A stretch of 46,649 bases of DNA from Flavobacteriaceae bacterium (GTDB taxonomy: Bacteria; Bacteroidota; Bacteroidia; Flavobacteriales; Weeksellaceae): the NCBI GenBank assembly GCA_031276535.1, contig JAISMV010000054.1:1-46649 (forward strand), given 5' to 3'. The translations under genes and the position numbers were made by a program. The notes beneath the pieces were generated by a model. The model had not been told where the DNA came from. It did not search any database and saw only the letters and a program-made list of their open reading frames with translations. Each line of letters begins with the position of its first letter. Position 1 is the stretch's first letter. Shown here piece by piece: positions 1 to 7,704 of the stretch.

Positions 1-392
1 AACAATACTTTTTGGAAGACCAAGTCCTGCCTTTCAGGCAGTGCGGTACTTTCGTTATCTTCTCCCGCAAGTCGATGACTTGCGGTTATGAAGATCAAAT
101 CCTTTCAGGATTTTTGCTAGGTTATAAAAAAATTTCAAATATATAATCAATACGCCATCCATGAGCAAAAAAACCGGATTAAACTTATTTAAAATATTAA
201 TAATCAATATAATATATAAAAATTATTTATGACTCACAACTATTTTACAAGATATTATGTGTATTTCTCCCCATCTTATTTTTCTGAAAATATGATGCGT
301 TTGCCCTGATATAAGACTACGTTCTCGTGTACATTTTGGGATTATTTCGGATATTTGTACTTTTGTTTAAGAATCTTATTCCAACAACTGAA
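1..392. other. Gene-free leader with three compact hairpins
   Basis: The first 390 bases hold no supportable gene. Three perfect hairpins with three-base loops lie within 90 bases: CTGCCT/AGGCAG (27-41), CCGCAAGTC/GACTTGCGG (65-85) and AAATCCT/AGGATTT (97-113). The last is followed by a T run, so it could end a transcript entering from the left edge. The first and third share the core CCTTTCAGG. The rest, about 115-300, is very AT-rich and featureless apart from the uvrC promoter at its right end. Confidence 0.6.
335..365 (+). promoter_or_regulatory. uvrC promoter (-33 TTTG, -7 TACTTTTG)
   Basis: TTTG at 335-338 and TACTTTTG at 358-365 are separated by 19 bases, a full match to the Bacteroidota -33/-7 promoter. 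Transcription would start near 372, about 20 bases before the ATG at 393. The promoter lies inside the 5' extension of the ORF-track entry that begins at 327, which argues against that upstream start. Confidence 0.65.
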
Positions 393-2180
393 ATGCCATT
401 AGAACTTCAACTTAAAACCTTACCCAATAAGCCCGGAGTTTATCAGTTTTTTGACGAAAAGCAAAAAATCCTGTATGTAGGAAAAGCAAAAAACCTAAAA
501 AAAAGAGTTTCCTCCTATTTTGCAAAAGAACATTTCGGGAAAACAAAAGTTCTGGTTTCTAAAATAAAGAGTATAAAAACAACCATTGTCGACACGGAAT
601 ATGACGCCTTACTCTTAGAAAACAACCTTATTAAGGAATATCAACCCCGATATAATATCCGCCTTAAAGATGACAAAACCTATCCTTGGGTCTGCATCAA
701 AAAAGAGCCTTTCCCCAGAATTTTTCTGACCCGGAAACTCATTCATGACGGTTCCGAGTATTACGGTCCTTATGCCTCTGTTTTAATTGCCAGAACACTG
801 TTGGAACTTATAAAAAGCATATATCCGTTAAGAACCTGTAATCTGGATCTAAAAGAAGAAAAAATAGAAAATCATAAATTCACGGTTTGCTTAGAATATC
901 ACATCCATAACTGTTTAGCCCCATGCATAGGCTATCAGACATTGGACGACTATCAGGAAAGCATCCGGGAAATACGGGAAATAATAAAAGGGAACATTTC
1001 CGAACCGGTAAGTTCATTACGAAAAAAGATGTTGGATCATTCCGAAAAACTGGAATACGAAAAAGCACAATCCATTAAAGAAAAACTGGAATTACTGGAA
1101 AAATATCAGGTAAAATCAACCGTGATTTCTCCCTCTATCTCCAACGTAGATGTCTTTGGAATTACCTCGGACGAATCCGCCGCTTATGTGAATTATTTTA
1201 AAATAGTAAAAGGAAGGATCATCCGGTCTTACACAACGGAAATAAAAAAACAACTGGATGAATCCGAAGAAGAAATTCTGGAAAAGACCATAGTGGATAT
1301 ACGAGAAAAATTTAAATCCTTCTCAAAAGAAATCTATATACCTTTCCCGATTGATCTGGAAATTCCCGAAATAAAACTTTCCGTACCCAAGATAGGAGAT
1401 AAGAAAAAAATTCTGGATCTATCTGAAAGAAACGCGAAAGAGTACAGAATAGAAAAGCTGAAACAGGTAAAAATAACAGATCCCGAGAGGCATTCCAACC
1501 GAATTATGGCTGAAATGAAAAATTTACTCCACCTTCCGAAAGAACCCCGGCTGATAGAAGGTTTTGATAACTCCAATATTCAGGGAGCCCATCCCGTCTC
1601 GGCTTGTGTGGTTTTCAGAAACGGAAAGCCAAGTAAAAGCGAATACCGGATCTTCAACGTGAAAACCGTAGAAGGTCCCAACGATTTCGCTACCATGGAA
1701 GAAGTAGTATACCGCCGATACAGAAGACAACTGGAAGAAGGAAACGAACTGCCTCAGCTAATACTGATTGACGGAGGAAAAGGACAACTAAGTTCCGCTT
1801 ATAAATCGTTGGAATTATTAGGATTAGCAGGAAAAATCCCGATTATAGGCATAGCAAAACGACTCGAAGAACTCTATTTTCCCCACGATGCCGTTCCCTT
1901 ATATTTAGACAAAACCTCGGAAACCCTGAAAGTCCTTCAAAAAGTCCGTGACGAAGCCCACAGGTACGGCATTACCCGACATAGAAACAAAAGAAGCAAG
2001 CAAACATTTACTACAGAGCTGGACACTGTTCCCGGAATAGGAAAAAAAACCATTCAATTGTTACTGAGTCATTTCAAATCGGTTCGATTAATCAAACAAG
2101 CATCTCCGGAAGAAATAGAAAAACTGATAGGAAAAAAAAGAGCGGAGATTCTTCAGGAATATTTTAAAACACAAAAATAG
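393..2180 (+). CDS. uvrC: Excinuclease ABC subunit C
   Basis: UvrC makes the dual incisions on either side of a DNA lesion after UvrA-UvrB loading, in cytoplasmic nucleotide excision repair. The protein shows the family order: an N-terminal GIY-YIG nuclease (KPGVYQFF then ILYVGKAKNL, residues about 13-95), a UVR helix pair that contacts UvrB (around 205-240), the RNase H-like second nuclease (EGFDNSNIQG near 388) and a C-terminal helix-hairpin-helix (VPGIGKKT near 545). I chose the ATG at 393 (595 aa, normal family length) because a promoter overlaps the longer ORF and the extra 22 residues are hydrophobic and unlike UvrC. It is monocistronic or leads into the DUF4197 gene, which has its own promoter. 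Identity is certain; only the start is inferred. Confidence 0.96.
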   Translation: MPLELQLKTLPNKPGVYQFFDEKQKILYVGKAKNLKKRVSSYFAKEHFGKTKVLVSKIKSIKTTIVDTEYDALLLENNLIKEYQPRYNIRLKDDKTYPWVCIKKEPFPRIFLTRKLIHDGSEYYGPYASVLIARTLLELIKSIYPLRTCNLDLKEEKIENHKFTVCLEYHIHNCLAPCIGYQTLDDYQESIREIREIIKGNISEPVSSLRKKMLDHSEKLEYEKAQSIKEKLELLEKYQVKSTVISPSISNVDVFGITSDESAAYVNYFKIVKGRIIRSYTTEIKKQLDESEEEILEKTIVDIREKFKSFSKEIYIPFPIDLEIPEIKLSVPKIGDKKKILDLSERNAKEYRIEKLKQVKITDPERHSNRIMAEMKNLLHLPKEPRLIEGFDNSNIQGAHPVSACVVFRNGKPSKSEYRIFNVKTVEGPNDFATMEEVVYRRYRRQLEEGNELPQLILIDGGKGQLSSAYKSLELLGLAGKIPIIGIAKRLEELYFPHDAVPLYLDKTSETLKVLQKVRDEAHRYGITRHRNKRSKQTFTTELDTVPGIGKKTIQLLLSHFKSVRLIKQASPEEIEKLIGKKRAEILQEYFKTQK

Positions 2181-2242
2181 TGTCTCAATCCGTAAATCCT
2201 TTTTTTAACATAATTTAACCTGATACTATCCAAAGATAATGT

Positions 2243-2250
2243 TACTTTTG
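2243..2250 (+). promoter_or_regulatory. -7 element (TACTTTTG) of the DUF4197 gene
   Basis: TACTTTTG is an exact TAnnTTTG match 28 bases ahead of the ATG at 2278. It falls just after the ORF-track start at 2239, so the shorter start is preferred. No clear -33 TTTG is visible at the usual spacing. Confidence 0.55.
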
Positions 2251-2277
2251 CGCATTACTTTTAAAATATTTCAAATT

Positions 2278-2985
2278 ATGAGAACAATCCCTTTTTCAAA
2301 AATATTCTGGTTTTTTACCTTTATGTTAGGTTTTCAATCTTGCGACACCAAAAGCTCTTCCGTTGCAACCGACACAAGATTAAATACGGTAAAACAGATC
2401 TTGACTTCCGGTACAGATCAGGGATTTTCCGTATTGGGAAATGTCGATTCCTTCCTGACCAATACCTTAATCGATGCCGTTATACCGGAGGAATTAAAAA
2501 AAATAAATACCCAACTGGAAAACCTGGGATTGGAAAGTCTGGTAGAAAAAGAAAAACAATATATCGGAAAAGCAGCGGCAGCTTCCGTAAATACAGTCAA
2601 ACCTATCATTACTTCTGCAATTCAGGAACTGACCCTTTCAGACGCGATCAGCATCTTGTCCGGAGGCAAAGGAGCAGCGACGCAATATTTAAAGAATAAA
2701 ACCAGAGACAAATTGATTGAGGCCATTCAGCCACAGGTTGAAACCCTGTTGAATTCCGGCGAGGTACTTCCATTAATAAACAAAGCAACCAAAGACAAGA
2801 CCATCCAAAGCGCCATCAACATAATTACAGGAAATAAAGAAACAACAAATATTGAGGCAGGCAGCTCCATTAGTAGATATGCCACAGAGCAAATTGTGGA
2901 TGGATTATTTGAAGTTACTAAAGATTATGAAGTTAACAATTTCGGCCTTACCGAATCCATATTAAAATCTACATTGAATAAATAA
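2278..2985 (+). CDS. DUF4197 family lipoprotein
   Basis: This is a predicted envelope lipoprotein of 235 aa. It begins with a basic-hydrophobic signal peptide and a lipobox ending in FQSC, so the cysteine at about residue 22 would be lipidated after signal peptidase II cleavage. The mature part matches the DUF4197 pattern: alpha-helical, with a phrase like IPEELKKINTQLENLGL followed by SDAISILSGGKGAATQYLKNKT. The function of the family is not known to me. It follows uvrC by under 100 bases but has its own -7 element, so it is probably a separate unit. No catalytic motif is evident. The family call rests on recalled motif shape rather than a search. Confidence 0.8.
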   Translation: MRTIPFSKIFWFFTFMLGFQSCDTKSSSVATDTRLNTVKQILTSGTDQGFSVLGNVDSFLTNTLIDAVIPEELKKINTQLENLGLESLVEKEKQYIGKAAAASVNTVKPIITSAIQELTLSDAISILSGGKGAATQYLKNKTRDKLIEAIQPQVETLLNSGEVLPLINKATKDKTIQSAINIITGNKETTNIEAGSSISRYATEQIVDGLFEVTKDYEVNNFGLTESILKSTLNK

Positions 2986-3391
2986 CAATCCGAAATAAAA
3001 AAACCGAAAAAAGAGAAAGAATATTTGGTGCAAAAGGAGAAATTTCGTGTCTTTATAGTATAGGCTTTTCGGACACCGTCCGGCGGTGGTCTTTTCCCTA
3101 TTCCATATCCCTCATACTTCGGTGAGCCGTATCTGTCTGATATATAAAACCCGGCTTTCTTTCCAAAAACCACCTTTACTACGTTTGGATTAATCCCTCT
3201 CCGTTACTGTGGGCTTGCGTTTATCCCGAATTCAGAGCAGTTCCGCTTTGGGTTAATTTCCATCTCTTTATTTACGGACAAACAAACGGTAATAAGCGGT
3301 TTATTCGCTGGGATTCAGATTGAAAAAACAAAATTAGTATTGATTTTCCCAATAAATTCACTACATTTATAGAATATAAAATTCATAAACA
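2986..3391. other. Gene-free stretch with a GC-richer island
   Basis: Between the DUF4197 gene and the first PPK2 gene lie about 400 bases without a convincing gene. The part from about 3060 to 3260 is visibly richer in G and C than its surroundings and contains an imperfect hairpin (CACCG/CGGTG near 3074-3088). A minus-strand frame (ORF track 2925-3173) reads openly through it, but its 3' end runs into the DUF4197 gene and I recognise no family. It may be a repeat-like element or the remnant of a gene. The -7-like TACATTTA at 3362-3369 (one mismatch) probably serves the PPK2 gene. Confidence 0.45.
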
Positions 3392-4246
3392 ATGAAAGAG
3401 ATTGCAGATATTGCAAAAATTGAGGACAGAGAAGAACTTTTATCATTCTTGAAAAAAAATGAAAAAGAAAACCCCATGTACAGCAAGGTCCTCAGCAAAT
3501 ACAAATACCAGAAAGACCTGATTGAATTGCAGGGAGAGCTGGTGAACTTTCAGAAATGGGTGACCACTGAAAAGAAAAAAATTGCCATAATCTTTGAAGG
3601 AAGAGACGCCTCCGGAAAAGGAGGAACCATACGAAGATTTACGGAACATCTGAACCCTAGAGCCATGCGGGTGGTAGCCTTAAACAAACCCACGGAAGTT
3701 GAAAAGAACCAGTGGTATTTCAACCGGTACATCAAAGAACTGCCCAATGCCGGTGAAATAGTTTTTTTTGACAGAAGCTGGTATAACCGGGCTGTGGTGG
3801 AACCCGTAATGGGTTTCTGCACAGAAAAGCAATATAACGAATTTATGGTTCAGGTACCCGAATTCGAACATATGCTATACGAATCGGAAACACACATCAT
3901 CAAATTCTGGTTCTCGGTATCAAAGGAAGAACAGCAAAGACGGTTTGACAGCCGGCTTGGCAACCCCCTGAAAAAATGGAAATACAGCCCGGTGGATGAA
4001 AAAGGACAGGAACTTTGGGACAAATTCACCTATTATAAAGACCAGATGTTCACACGCACCCACAATTCCTTCAGCCCGTGGATTATCGTTAAGTCAAACG
4101 ATAAGAATTCCGCACGTCTGGAAAGCATACGGTATGTATTGTCTCAGTTCAATTATACCGGAAAGGAAGAAGCCAAGACCAATCTGTTGGTCGACCCCAA
4201 TGTTGTTCAGAGATATTTCAGATTAGTAAAACAAATAGATAAATAA
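3392..4246 (+). CDS. Polyphosphate kinase 2 family protein (first of pair)
   Basis: PPK2 enzymes transfer phosphate between polyphosphate and nucleotides, usually making nucleoside di- or triphosphates from polyP. The 284-aa protein has the single-domain P-loop kinase architecture: Walker A GRDASGKGG near residues 69-77, a lid and base-recognition region, and the Walker B-type FDRSWYNRAVVEP around 126-138. WKYSPVDEKGQELW near 200 is also diagnostic. It is followed after 19 bases by a second PPK2 gene, so the two are almost certainly co-transcribed. A one-mismatch -7 element lies about 22 bases upstream. Which nucleotide it uses, and whether it works alone or as a mixed oligomer with its neighbour, cannot be told from the sequence. 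Confidence 0.92.
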   Translation: MKEIADIAKIEDREELLSFLKKNEKENPMYSKVLSKYKYQKDLIELQGELVNFQKWVTTEKKKIAIIFEGRDASGKGGTIRRFTEHLNPRAMRVVALNKPTEVEKNQWYFNRYIKELPNAGEIVFFDRSWYNRAVVEPVMGFCTEKQYNEFMVQVPEFEHMLYESETHIIKFWFSVSKEEQQRRFDSRLGNPLKKWKYSPVDEKGQELWDKFTYYKDQMFTRTHNSFSPWIIVKSNDKNSARLESIRYVLSQFNYTGKEEAKTNLLVDPNVVQRYFRLVKQIDK

Positions 4247-4265
4247 CCCTTTTAAACCGAAAAAA

Positions 4266-5072
4266 ATGGAACTTAATACCCAGGATATAGAATTATTATG
4301 CTCGAAAAAAGGTTTATTAGCCGTTTTAAACGAAGAAACCTCCAACATCCCCAAAACCTTGCGTTATCTTAAATACGAACGCAGACTGGGAAAGCTTCAG
4401 GAAGAACTCATAAAACTACAAAGCTGGATTGTCAAAAACAAAAAAAAGGTAGTTATAATCTTTGAAGGAAGAGACGCCGCAGGAAAAGGAGGCGCCATCC
4501 GCCGCATCGTACAATATATGAATCCCCGCGAGTACAGAGTCGTAGCACTTCCAAAGCCGGATGAAGTGGAAAAAGGACAATGGTACTTCCAACGATACAT
4601 AAATCAGCTGCCCCGTGCCGGAGAGATCGTATTTTTCGACAGAAGCTGGTATAACAGAGCCGTAGTGGAACCCGTAAACAAATTTTGTACACAAAAAGAA
4701 TATACACTCTTTATGGAACAGGTAAACGACATCGAGAAGATGTGGATAAAATCCGGGATCTACCTGATCAAATTCTACTTTTCCATCTCAAAAGAAGAAC
4801 AGGCAAAAAGATTTGAAGAAATAAAAATAAGCCCCATAAAAAAGTGGAAATACAGTCCCGTTGACCAAAAAGCACAGGAATTATGGGATGTCTATACGGA
4901 ATATAAAGATAACATGTTCACTAAAACCCATACCAAAATTTCCCCTTGGGTTGTGATCAATGCAAACCGAAAAACTCGTGCGAGAATAGAAGCTCTGGAA
5001 TACATTTTGAAAAAAATACCCTATAAGATAAAAGACGAGAAAGCGTTGGAACACGAAGAAATTGATGTATAA
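4266..5072 (+). CDS. Polyphosphate kinase 2 family protein (second of pair)
   Basis: This is a second single-domain PPK2, 268 aa, clearly a diverged paralogue of the gene just upstream. It keeps Walker A GRDAAGKGG (about residue 68), the PKPDEVEKGQWYF segment, FDRSWYNRAVVEP (about 124) and WKYSPVDQKAQELW. The differences concentrate at the N-terminus, in the segment after KFCT and at the C-terminus, so both copies appear catalytically intact. The 19-base gap and lack of a terminator imply one operon. The family works in the cytoplasm on polyP. A split of labour (for example ADP versus GDP, or mono- versus diphosphates) is an inference only. Confidence 0.92.
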   Translation: MELNTQDIELLCSKKGLLAVLNEETSNIPKTLRYLKYERRLGKLQEELIKLQSWIVKNKKKVVIIFEGRDAAGKGGAIRRIVQYMNPREYRVVALPKPDEVEKGQWYFQRYINQLPRAGEIVFFDRSWYNRAVVEPVNKFCTQKEYTLFMEQVNDIEKMWIKSGIYLIKFYFSISKEEQAKRFEEIKISPIKKWKYSPVDQKAQELWDVYTEYKDNMFTKTHTKISPWVVINANRKTRARIEALEYILKKIPYKIKDEKALEHEEIDV

Positions 5073-5194
5073 AAGAGATAAATATTGATTTATTAACCTA
5101 TTTGAGTTGTGTTATGTGAAATTTATCATAGGTTTTTATGTAAATTTTGTTTTTCCGTTTATAACATAAAAGACGTAATTACATAAAAAATTCG

Positions 5195-5202
5195 TACCTT
5201 TG
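5195..5202 (+). promoter_or_regulatory. -7 element (TACCTTTG) of the E1 beta gene
   Basis: TACCTTTG ends 17 bases before the ATG at 5220, giving a leader of about 10 bases. No good -33 TTTG is seen at standard spacing. Confidence 0.6.
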
Positions 5203-5219
5203 CACCATTAAATTTTAGT

Positions 5220-6203
5220 ATGATGAAGGAAGTTCAGTTTAGACAGGCAATTTGTGAAGCCATGAGCGAAGAAATGAGAAGAGACCCTTCCGTTTTCCTG
5301 ATCGGAGAAGAGGTAGCTGATTATAATGGAGCATATAAAGCATCCAAAGGAATGTTAGATGAATTCGGAGCTAAGAGAGTTATTGACGCTCCCATTTCTG
5401 AAAGCGGATTTACCGGAATTTGTGTAGGAGCTGCAATGAACGGATGCCGCCCTATCGTGGAATTTATGACATTTAATTTCTCTCTGGTTGCCATTGACCA
5501 AATCATAAATAATGCCGCCAAAATATATCAAATGACCGGAGGACAGTGGAATGTTCCCATTGTGTTTCGCGGACCTACAGCTTCGGCGGGACAATTGGGC
5601 GCAACGCACTCTCAGGCTTTTGAAAGCTGGTTTGCTAACTGTCCGGGATTAAAAGTCGTGGTTCCTTCCAACCCCTACGATGCCAAAGGATTACTAAAAT
5701 CTGCCATCAGAGATAACGACCCGGTTATTTTCATGGAATCCGAACAAATGTATGGCGATAAAATGGAAATTTCAGAAGGCGAATATCTGATCCCCATAGG
5801 AGTTGCCGACATCAAAAAAGAAGGTTCCGATGTTACCCTCGTTTCTTTCGGAAAAATAATCAAAACAGCTCTACAGGCTGCCGCAGAATTGGAAAAAGAA
5901 GGAATACATGCAGAAGTAATAGACCTGAGGACCGTCCGACCGCTGGATTATACCACGGTTATCAATTCCGTGAAGAAAACCAACCGATTGGTTTTACTCA
6001 TAGAAGAATGGCCTTTTGCTTCTGTAGCAAGTGAAATTGCTTACATGGTACAACAAAAAGCCTTCGATTATCTGGACGCACCCATTAAAAGAATAACAAC
6101 GGCAGACACCTCTGCGCCGTATTCCGCCGCTTTGTTCTCCAAATGGTACCCTGACGTGAAACAGGTGGTTGCCGCTGTAAAAAACACTCTGTATAGAAAA
6201 TAG
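5220..6203 (+). CDS. pdhB: Pyruvate dehydrogenase E1 component, beta subunit
   Basis: E1 beta pairs with E1 alpha to form the thiamine-diphosphate active site that decarboxylates pyruvate and acetylates the E2 lipoyl domain, feeding acetyl-CoA to the TCA cycle. The 327-aa protein has the transketolase-like pyrimidine domain (FLIGEEVADYNGAYKASKGM near 26-45, PISESGFTGICVGAAMNG near 58-75, FRGPTASAGQLGATHSQ near 116-132) and the C-terminal domain (VIDLRTVRPLD near 235). A second ATG follows immediately, so the start is 5220 or 5223. No alpha-subunit or E2/E3 gene adjoins, so it is encoded alone here. Branched-chain 2-oxoacid dehydrogenase beta is the main alternative, but the motifs fit PdhB better. 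Confidence 0.9.
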   Translation: MMKEVQFRQAICEAMSEEMRRDPSVFLIGEEVADYNGAYKASKGMLDEFGAKRVIDAPISESGFTGICVGAAMNGCRPIVEFMTFNFSLVAIDQIINNAAKIYQMTGGQWNVPIVFRGPTASAGQLGATHSQAFESWFANCPGLKVVVPSNPYDAKGLLKSAIRDNDPVIFMESEQMYGDKMEISEGEYLIPIGVADIKKEGSDVTLVSFGKIIKTALQAAAELEKEGIHAEVIDLRTVRPLDYTTVINSVKKTNRLVLLIEEWPFASVASEIAYMVQQKAFDYLDAPIKRITTADTSAPYSAALFSKWYPDVKQVVAAVKNTLYRK

Positions 6204-6261
6204 CTATAACGACATTAAAAAAACCTATCGGAAAAATAACGGACTAAGACCATAGTGTGAT

Positions 6262-6269
6262 TACCTTTG
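6262..6269 (+). promoter_or_regulatory. -7 element (TACCTTTG) upstream of clpX
   Basis: An exact TAnnTTTG lies 126 bases before the clpX ATG. If used, it gives an unusually long leader of about 120 bases for this window, where 10-40 is typical. A second, poorer candidate (TATTTTAG, about 6304-6311) lies closer. Confidence 0.45.
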
Positions 6270-6395
6270 CATGGAAAATTTTTTATACTTCGAATTAATT
6301 TTTTATTTTAGCAGGGTGAAAAACCCTAAATCTTACTAAAATACCAACTTTATTTACTGAACAACAACAGCTTATCAAAGCTTATAGCTATATTT

Positions 6396-7592
6396 ATGGA
6401 GGAAAAATGTACTTTTTGCGGAAGAAAAAAATCGGAAGTTCAATTGTTAATTGCAGGTCTTAACGGACATATTTGTATAGATTGTATTGAACAGGCACAC
6501 AACATTGTAGTGCAGGAAAGAAATCATCAAAAGAACGGAAAGTTCGAGCTTGAAATAGTTCCCCCAAAAAAAATAAAGGAATTTCTGGATCAATACATAA
6601 TAGGTCAGGAAAACGCGAAAAAGGCTATATCCGTAGCTGTCTACAATCATTATAAAAGACTTTCTCATGCCTTTGAACTGAATAAAGAAGTTGAGATCGA
6701 AAAATCCAATATTCTGATGGTGGGAGAAACCGGTACGGGAAAAACACTCATTGCAAAATCCATAGCGAAGCTTCTGGATGTTCCCTTCACCATCGTTGAC
6801 GCCACGGTACTAACCGAAGCCGGTTATGTGGGAGAAGACGTTGAAAGCATCCTGACCCGGCTTCTTCAGGCTGCCGACTACGACGTGGAACGAGCGGAAC
6901 AGGGAATTGTCTTCATTGATGAAATTGACAAGATCAGCAGAAAAAGCGATAACCCCAGCATCACGCGGGATGTTTCGGGAGAAGGAGTGCAGCAGGCATT
7001 GCTAAAGCTTTTGGAAGGCAGCATTATAAATGTTCCCCCGCAGGGAGGAAGAAAACACCCCGATCAAAAATATATTCAGGTGAATACCCAGAATATTCTG
7101 TTTATCGCGGGAGGCGCTTTTTCAGGAATTGATAAGATCATTTCCAACCGGTTAAACAAAAATGTGATCGGTTTTGTTAAAGAAACCGAAGAACAATTGG
7201 AAAAAGAACACATCCTGTCCCGGGTTAACGCCCTCGATTTGAAAGCGTACGGACTTATTCCGGAACTTCTGGGAAGGTTTCCCGTTGTTACCAATCTGGA
7301 ACCCTTGGATGATGAAGCTTTGCTGCAAATATTAATTCAACCTAAAAACGCCATTATAAAACAATATCAGGCGCTTTTTGCTCTGGATGGAATCAAATTA
7401 TCCATAACAAATGACGTCCTGAAAGAAATAGTAAACCAAACAAGAGGTTTGGGTTTAGGAGCCAGAGGATTACGAAGTATTTCCGAAAATCTGTTCTCTC
7501 AGATAAGCTACAACATTGATGAATACAAGGGAGAGCTAAATATCGACAAGAAAAAATATGCTACTCTCATGAAGCACAAAAAAATAAACTAA
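6396..7592 (+). CDS. clpX: ATP-dependent Clp protease ATP-binding subunit ClpX
   Basis: ClpX is the AAA+ unfoldase that recognises substrates and threads them into ClpP. The 398-aa protein has the N-terminal zinc-binding domain with cysteines at 5, 8, 27 and 30, Walker A GETGTGKT near residue 110, Walker [11 protein letters not shown] near 170 and the IGF-type ClpP-docking tripeptide (in NVIGFV near 253). The pore loop GYVGED and sensor region LGRFPV are also present. The C-terminal end is a little short but within the family range. clpP is not adjacent, unlike in many bacteria, so the protease partner must be encoded elsewhere. A GGAGG lies immediately after the ATG rather than before it. 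Confidence 0.96.
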   Translation: MEEKCTFCGRKKSEVQLLIAGLNGHICIDCIEQAHNIVVQERNHQKNGKFELEIVPPKKIKEFLDQYIIGQENAKKAISVAVYNHYKRLSHAFELNKEVEIEKSNILMVGETGTGKTLIAKSIAKLLDVPFTIVDATVLTEAGYVGEDVESILTRLLQAADYDVERAEQGIVFIDEIDKISRKSDNPSITRDVSGEGVQQALLKLLEGSIINVPPQGGRKHPDQKYIQVNTQNILFIAGGAFSGIDKIISNRLNKNVIGFVKETEEQLEKEHILSRVNALDLKAYGLIPELLGRFPVVTNLEPLDDEALLQILIQPKNAIIKQYQALFALDGIKLSITNDVLKEIVNQTRGLGLGARGLRSISENLFSQISYNIDEYKGELNIDKKKYATLMKHKKIN

Positions 7593-7598
7593 AAAAAA

Positions 7599-7630
7599 TT
7601 TGGTTAAAATTAATATATTCCGTACATTTG
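7599..7630 (+). promoter_or_regulatory. Promoter of the T9SS cargo gene (TTTG, 20 bp, TACATTTG)
   Basis: TTTG at 7599-7602 and TACATTTG at 7623-7630 are 20 bases apart, a textbook Bacteroidota promoter. The inferred leader of about 68 bases contains a weak AT-only inverted repeat, TTAATTAG (7655-7662) with CTAATTAA (7686-7693). Confidence 0.65.
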
Positions 7631-7704
7631 CAGAACGATGTATTGTATACTTTATTAATTAGCCATTATCATTAATAACTATTAACTAATTAAAAACTCA
7701 ATCA

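Noticed and set aside
27-113. CRISPR array at the left edge
   Set aside because: The units are palindromes of different sequence and unequal spacing, not identical repeats with unique spacers.
327-392. 5' extension of uvrC in the ORF track
   Set aside because: A full -33/-7 promoter overlaps it and the residues are unlike UvrC. ATG 393 is the better start.
2925-3173. 82-aa minus-strand ORF
   Set aside because: It runs into the DUF4197 coding region on the other strand and has no known family, so I treat it as part of an unexplained island rather than a gene.
3100-3180. Group II intron domain V
   Set aside because: A GAGCCGTAT string recalls domain V, but the pairing strand and catalytic AGC/GTACGGTTC part are missing.
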